A DNA stretch of 10,529 nucleotides, taken from assembly GCA_934654815.1 (NCBI GenBank), contig CAKUGU010000056.1, forward strand, positions 1-10,529, given 5' to 3'. The notes below the pieces were generated by a model that had not been told where the DNA came from, did not search any database, and worked only from the letters and a program-made list of their open reading frames with translations. The stretch is from an uncultured Ellagibacter sp. GTDB taxonomy: Bacteria > Actinomycetota > Coriobacteriia > Coriobacteriales > Eggerthellaceae. The translations under genes and the position numbers were made by a program. Below, one piece after another: positions 7,734 to 10,529 of this stretch; position 1 is the stretch's first letter, and each line of letters opens with the position of its first letter.

Positions 7734-8515
7734 CAGAGCACCCCCGCCTTAAGACAGACGGAAAACGCGAGAAGCGCTGCGGCGACAAGCAAGCACACGG
7801 CATCGACCGCGCGTACCTTTAAGCGGTAATACGAGGTCCTATGCGCGCTTGCCCCTACGCCGCGAACGACGACCGCATTCCCCAGCTCGTCGGCGATCTG
7901 TCCCAATCGCGCGATCACGGGAACGAGGAAGTGCTCGGCGATCTGGGCGGGATGGCACACCACCGATTTCGGCGTGAGCGCGATGCCGCGCGTCTTCATC
8001 GCGTCGGCGACGGCGGAGAATTCGCGGCCCATGGTGGGAAGGAAGCGGAACGCCACGCACACGGCGACCGACGCGTTCGCGGGAACGCGCATCGCCTGCA
8101 GCGCGCAAGCGAGCTCGCCCAAACGCGTGGTCGCGATCATGTTGAAAGCGAACATGAAGGCGGGCAGAACGTGGCGGTACATAAGAAGCGACGCCGCGAA
8201 GGGCGAAAGCAAGGTGTTCCCGCTCGCCACGAACAGTTGCGCCGCCACGGCGAACAGCGCATAGAAGGCAAGCCAGCGCGCAATCGCGGAAAAACGGCGG
8301 CAGTACGCCATCACGGCGACGGTAAGCGCCAAAACGCCCATCTCGGCGAACAAGCTTTGCGTGAGCGCCATCTGCACGTTGATCGCTACCAGCACCGCAA
8401 GCGACACGCGCGGGTCGAGATGGCGCGGCGCGGCGCTGGCGGGGTCGGCAGGCGCCGAGGGCCGCGCCTGCGTCGCCGCGCTCAAGGGCAAAGGCGCATC
8501 CATCGAAAGAGCCAT
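7733..8515 (-). CDS. ecfT: EcfT-type transmembrane coupling protein
   Basis: This 260-residue membrane protein is the first gene of the operon. A polar, Ala/Pro-rich N terminus (1-33) leads to the DPR motif (34-36) typical at the start of EcfT proteins, then several hydrophobic helices (about 37-72, 78-97, 104-128, 235-255). Between them lie two long amphipathic coupling stretches: one with FRFLP (156-160), a glutamate and KTRG (174-177), and one ending in VVVRGVG (215-221). These match the two Arg-Gly-type EcfT motifs that dock on the ATPases. It should link the fused EcfA to the S component. The start at 8515 has GAAGGA (8526-8531) 10 bases upstream; an in-frame ATG at 8503 is an alternative. 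Identity as an EcfT family member is firm; sequence beyond the motifs is not strongly diagnostic of a substrate. Confidence 0.88.
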   Translation of the reverse strand: MALSMDAPLPLSAATQARPSAPADPASAAPRHLDPRVSLAVLVAINVQMALTQSLFAEMGVLALTVAVMAYCRRFSAIARWLAFYALFAVAAQLFVASGNTLLSPFAASLLMYRHVLPAFMFAFNMIATTRLGELACALQAMRVPANASVAVCVAFRFLPTMGREFSAVADAMKTRGIALTPKSVVCHPAQIAEHFLVPVIARLGQIADELGNAVVVRGVGASAHRTSYYRLKVRAVDAVCLLVAAALLAFSVCLKAGVL

Positions 8516-8540
8516 GCGGTTTTCGTCCTTCTTCCTGTCA

Positions 8541-8569
8541 ATTAGCCATAGGTAACTTCTTCACGTTAA
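8541..8569 (-). promoter_or_regulatory. Candidate promoter for the transporter operon
   Basis: Read on the minus strand, TTAACG (8564-8569) and GCTAAT (8541-8546) are separated by 17 bases and each match 4 of 6 positions of a sigma-70-type promoter. Transcription would start near 8534, giving a leader of about 20 bases that carries the ribosome site of ecfT. The weak match suits an activator-dependent promoter, but this is only a pattern match. Confidence 0.3.
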
Positions 8570-8572
8570 AAT
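8543..8572 (+). promoter_or_regulatory. Candidate promoter for the AraC-family regulator
   Basis: On the plus strand TAGCCA (8543-8548, 4 of 6 to the -35 consensus) and TAAAAT (8567-8572, 5 of 6 to the -10 consensus) are spaced by 18 bases. The start would be near 8579, about 32 bases before the ATG at 8611. It overlaps almost completely with the opposing operon promoter candidate. Confidence 0.35.
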
Positions 8573-8610
8573 AGGGCTCGATAAAGCGATGCGAAAGACG
8601 AAACGGGAAG

Positions 8611-9663
8611 ATGGAAAACGACGCCGAAAAGAATTCAAGTTCTACCGAAAAATCAACCGAAAGCCATGCCGCAGGACGGGGAAACCCGCTTTACGACATG
8701 TTCGTCACGCAGCTTTCACAGCTGCACACCGTGTGCGCGGAGGAAGCGCTCGCGCGCGGATTCGGACGGCCCGACCTGGTGCGAAGCATCGGCGAAACGT
8801 GGTTCGTCGACCCCCGGTACGGCAGGGGTTCCTATTGGTTCTACCTCATGGACAACGACACCATCGTCGTGTCGATGGACATCACGTACGGGCGCGCCGT
8901 GAAAGCGGCCATAGAGACCGTTCCCTACCTGGGGTTCGGCCTCTACGAGCATGCGATGCCCAAGTATTGCTCGCCCGAGTGTGCCGGATCAAACTCCAAA
9001 CTCATGGGGCACGACTGGGGCGGCGGCCCTTGCATAAGCTCGTTCGAACCCGACAAACGGCTGTCGTCGGCGTCGATCACCATAGCCCCTGAAGCGATAC
9101 GTCGCTATGCGGACGCCTTGCGCTGCGACGAGGGGAAACTGCGCCGCGTCATCGCACGGCTCACCGCGTCTGACGGCGTGCCCGGCCTGCCCTCGGCGCT
9201 TCGAGGGCTCGACATCGCCTACCCCGCCGCATCGGTGGCCGACGCGTATTACCACGCCAAGGTGATCGAATGCTTCGCGCTGCTGGCAAGCGGCATCTCC
9301 GAGAAGGACCCGACAGCCGACGCCGTGCGCATAAGCGACAGGGACTGCGTCGAGTGCATCTGCTCCTACATCGACGGCAACCTATCGTCCGACCTCAGCA
9401 CGAAAACGCTGTGCGACATCGCCCATGTGAGCGAAGGGAAGATGATATCGGCGTTTCGCAACGTGCAGGGGGACACTCCGCAAAGCTACATCCGCGCGCA
9501 GCGTCTGGAATACGGCCGGCGCCTTCTCCTTGATGGGGGCCGCGAGATCGGGGGAATCGCCAGAAGCGCAGGCTACCGCAACCAAGGGGCGTTCACCGAC
9601 GCGTTCAAGCGCGCCTACGGCATAACGCCGCGCGCCTATCGCAAAAGAGCGCGCATCGGGTAA
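8611..9663 (+). CDS. AraC-family transcriptional regulator, PchR-like layout, cysteine-rich
   Basis: This 350-residue protein ends in a typical AraC/XylS DNA-binding domain (about 243-345). Its two helix-turn-helix units are around KTLCDIAHVSEGKMISAFR (265-283) and EIGGIARSAGYRN (312-324), the latter followed by the family's FTDAFKRAYGITPRAYR ending. The N-terminal part (about 25-225) is a sensor-like region. Its YYHAKVIECFALLA stretch (213-226) resembles the helix before the DNA-binding domain in PchR-type iron-chelate regulators. It has ten cysteines, several clustered (120, 124, 141; 246, 249, 251). The gene diverges from the ECF/ABC operon across 95 bases, so it most likely controls that operon. 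The start is uncertain: ATG 8611 is the first in-frame start after a stop at 8572, but only GGGAAG touching the ATG could serve as ribosome site, and the first 20 residues are polar and disordered-looking; ATG 8698 is an alternative. Confidence 0.9.
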   Translation: MENDAEKNSSSTEKSTESHAAGRGNPLYDMFVTQLSQLHTVCAEEALARGFGRPDLVRSIGETWFVDPRYGRGSYWFYLMDNDTIVVSMDITYGRAVKAAIETVPYLGFGLYEHAMPKYCSPECAGSNSKLMGHDWGGGPCISSFEPDKRLSSASITIAPEAIRRYADALRCDEGKLRRVIARLTASDGVPGLPSALRGLDIAYPAASVADAYYHAKVIECFALLASGISEKDPTADAVRISDRDCVECICSYIDGNLSSDLSTKTLCDIAHVSEGKMISAFRNVQGDTPQSYIRAQRLEYGRRLLLDGGREIGGIARSAGYRNQGAFTDAFKRAYGITPRAYRKRARIG

Positions 9664-9675
9664 GGCGGGCGCGTC

Positions 9676-9785
9676 GCGCGATGCCTCGGCGCCCTGGGAA
9701 TCGCGCGCGCTTCGCCGCTCCCGAAAACAAGCGGGAGCCGGCCGCGTGGCCGACTCCCGCTTTATGAAGATGGCGCGATGCCTCG
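9676..9785 (+). repeat. Pair of 13-base direct repeats flanking the terminator
   Basis: GCGCGATGCCTCG occurs at 9676-9688 and again, identically, at 9773-9785, one copy on each side of the bidirectional terminator. The match stops at both ends. It may be chance in GC-rich sequence or a remnant of a small duplication; no mobile element lies between the copies. Confidence 0.45.
9729..9763. terminator. Bidirectional intrinsic terminator between the regulator and map
   Basis: The outer stem pairs 9729-9737 with 9754-9762 (core GCGGGAG / CTCCCGC). After one mismatch an inner stem CGGCC / GGCCG (9739-9743 with 9748-9752) closes a GCGT loop. On the plus strand the stem runs into TTTAT; on the minus strand it is followed by TTGTTTT. 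It therefore fits an intrinsic terminator for the AraC-family gene and also for the convergent map gene. Confidence 0.8.
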
Positions 9786-9806
9786 CCACGCGCTCTTATA
9801 AGTTTC

Positions 9807-10529
9807 TTACCAGGACAAAAGCTCGTAGCCGTCTTCGGTCACGACGAGCTGCACTTCCCACTGCGCGGAGGGTTTGCCGTCTTTGGTGCGCACCGTCCAA
9901 CCGTTGGGATCGGACATGTCGATGTCGTGAGCGCCCGCGTTGATCATGGGCTCGATGGTGAAGCACATGCCCGGCACGAGGATGGGGCCCGTGCCCGCCT
10001 CGGCGACGTGGCTCACGAACGGGTCCTCGTGGAACTCGAGCCCGATGCCGTGACCGCCGAACTCCTCGACGACCGAGAAGCCGTTTTCGTGCGCGTGGGC
10101 GGAAACGGCCGCCCCCACGTCTCCCAAATGCCCCCAGGGCTTCACCGCGGCAAGGCCCGCTTCAAGCGCTTCTTTGGTGACGCGCACGAGCTTCTGCTTC
10201 TCTTCGTCGACGTCACCGATCATGAACATGCGCGACGAGTCAGAGAAGTAGCCGTCGAGGATGGTGGAGCAGTCCACGTTGACGATGTCGCCGTCCTTGA
10301 GCACGTCTTCCTCGGAGGGGATGCCGTGGCACACGACCTCGTTGATGGATGTGCACACGCTGTTGGGGTAGCCCTCGTAGTTAAGGTCGGCCGGGATGCC
10401 GCCGTGCTCCTTGGTGTAGTCGTAGATCCACTTGTCGATCTCGGCGGTGTTGACGCCCGCCTTGATGTGCTCGGCCACGTAATCGAGCACGCCGATGTTG
10501 ATGGCGGCCGACTTCTTGATGCCCTCGAT
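9807..10529 (-). CDS. map: Methionine aminopeptidase type I (5' partial)
   Basis: This enzyme removes the initiator methionine from new proteins in the cytoplasm, using two metal ions. The 240 visible residues hold all five metal ligands, spaced as in E. coli MetAP: Asp in VNVDC (window residue 86), Asp in FSDSS (97), His in GGHGIG (160), Glu in FTIEP (193) and Glu in WEVQ (225). The conserved histidines of VCHGIP (68) and FHEDP (167) are also present. By alignment spacing only about 11 N-terminal residues are outside the window, unless there is an N-terminal extension. The frame is open to the edge; the internal GTG near 10490 is a valine codon (IGVLDY), not the start. Around the second Asp the usual HGDTS is FSDSS, a variant of the family. 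It is convergent with the AraC-family gene and shares its terminator. Confidence 0.95.
   Translation of the reverse strand: MEGIKKSAAINIGVLDYVAEHIKAGVNTAEIDKWIYDYTKEHGGIPADLNYEGYPNSVCTSINEVVCHGIPSEEDVLKDGDIVNVDCSTILDGYFSDSSRMFMIGDVDEEKQKLVRVTKEALEAGLAAVKPWGHLGDVGAAVSAHAHENGFSVVEEFGGHGIGLEFHEDPFVSHVAEAGTGPILVPGMCFTIEPMINAGAHDIDMSDPNGWTVRTKDGKPSAQWEVQLVVTEDGYELLSW

Noticed and set aside
8536..8541. Perfect TTGACA on the minus strand upstream of ecfT
   Set aside because: A matching -10 box would fall about 17 bases on, at the ecfT start region, where the sequence does not resemble one and no leader would remain.
8589..9092. 167-codon plus-strand open frame starting just before the AraC-family gene
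   Set aside because: It overlaps the regulator in another frame, is Arg/His-rich and has no motif; only the short ATG upstream of the regulator might matter as a leader start, with no support.
1..10529. Search for CRISPR arrays, insertion sequences, toxin-antitoxin or phage-defence genes, tRNAs and riboswitches
   Set aside because: No spaced repeats, transposase-like proteins, terminal inverted repeats, tRNA-like folds or long structured leaders were visible; intergenic regions are all under about 150 bases.

Overview
The window looks like chromosomal DNA of a GC-rich actinobacterium. The codon use (strong GC at third positions), the protein styles and the gene content fit the class Coriobacteriia, perhaps a gut Eggerthellaceae-type organism. 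That taxonomic call is inference from style, not from a marker gene.

Layout. (1) Bases 2-1834, plus strand: the 3' five-sixths of a type II topoisomerase A subunit (ParC/GyrA family). The window opens exactly at its catalytic Arg-Tyr. (2) Bases 1836-1903: two tandem perfect hairpins where convergent transcripts meet. (3) Bases 1886-8515, minus strand: a tightly packed five-gene transporter operon. In transcription order it encodes an EcfT-type membrane protein, a fused double-ATPase EcfA protein, a small six-helix S component of the Trep_Strep/MptD type, and two ABC half-transporters with the exporter fold (YbtP/YbtQ, IrtA/IrtB style). Gaps are 18 bases or less, and two of the junctions overlap. 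(4) Bases 8516-8610: a short divergent promoter region. (5) Bases 8611-9663, plus strand: a cysteine-rich AraC-family regulator with a PchR-like layout. (6) Bases 9664-9806: an intergenic region with a strong bidirectional terminator. (7) Bases 9807-10529, minus strand: methionine aminopeptidase (map), with only its extreme N terminus cut off.

How the parts work together. The ECF module (T, fused A, S) is a complete importer that needs no soluble binding protein. The pair of exporter-fold half-transporters carries the sequence style of siderophore importers. Together with the divergent AraC regulator, the cassette resembles loci in streptococci (recalled as S. pyogenes siaDEFGH and the S. pneumoniae SP_1433-1438 region) associated with haem or iron-chelate uptake. 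The best working model is an AraC-controlled uptake system for an iron chelate, haem or a related small molecule; the substrate cannot be read from the sequence. The topoisomerase and map genes are housekeeping neighbours. I see no CRISPR array, insertion sequence, prophage, tRNA or rRNA.
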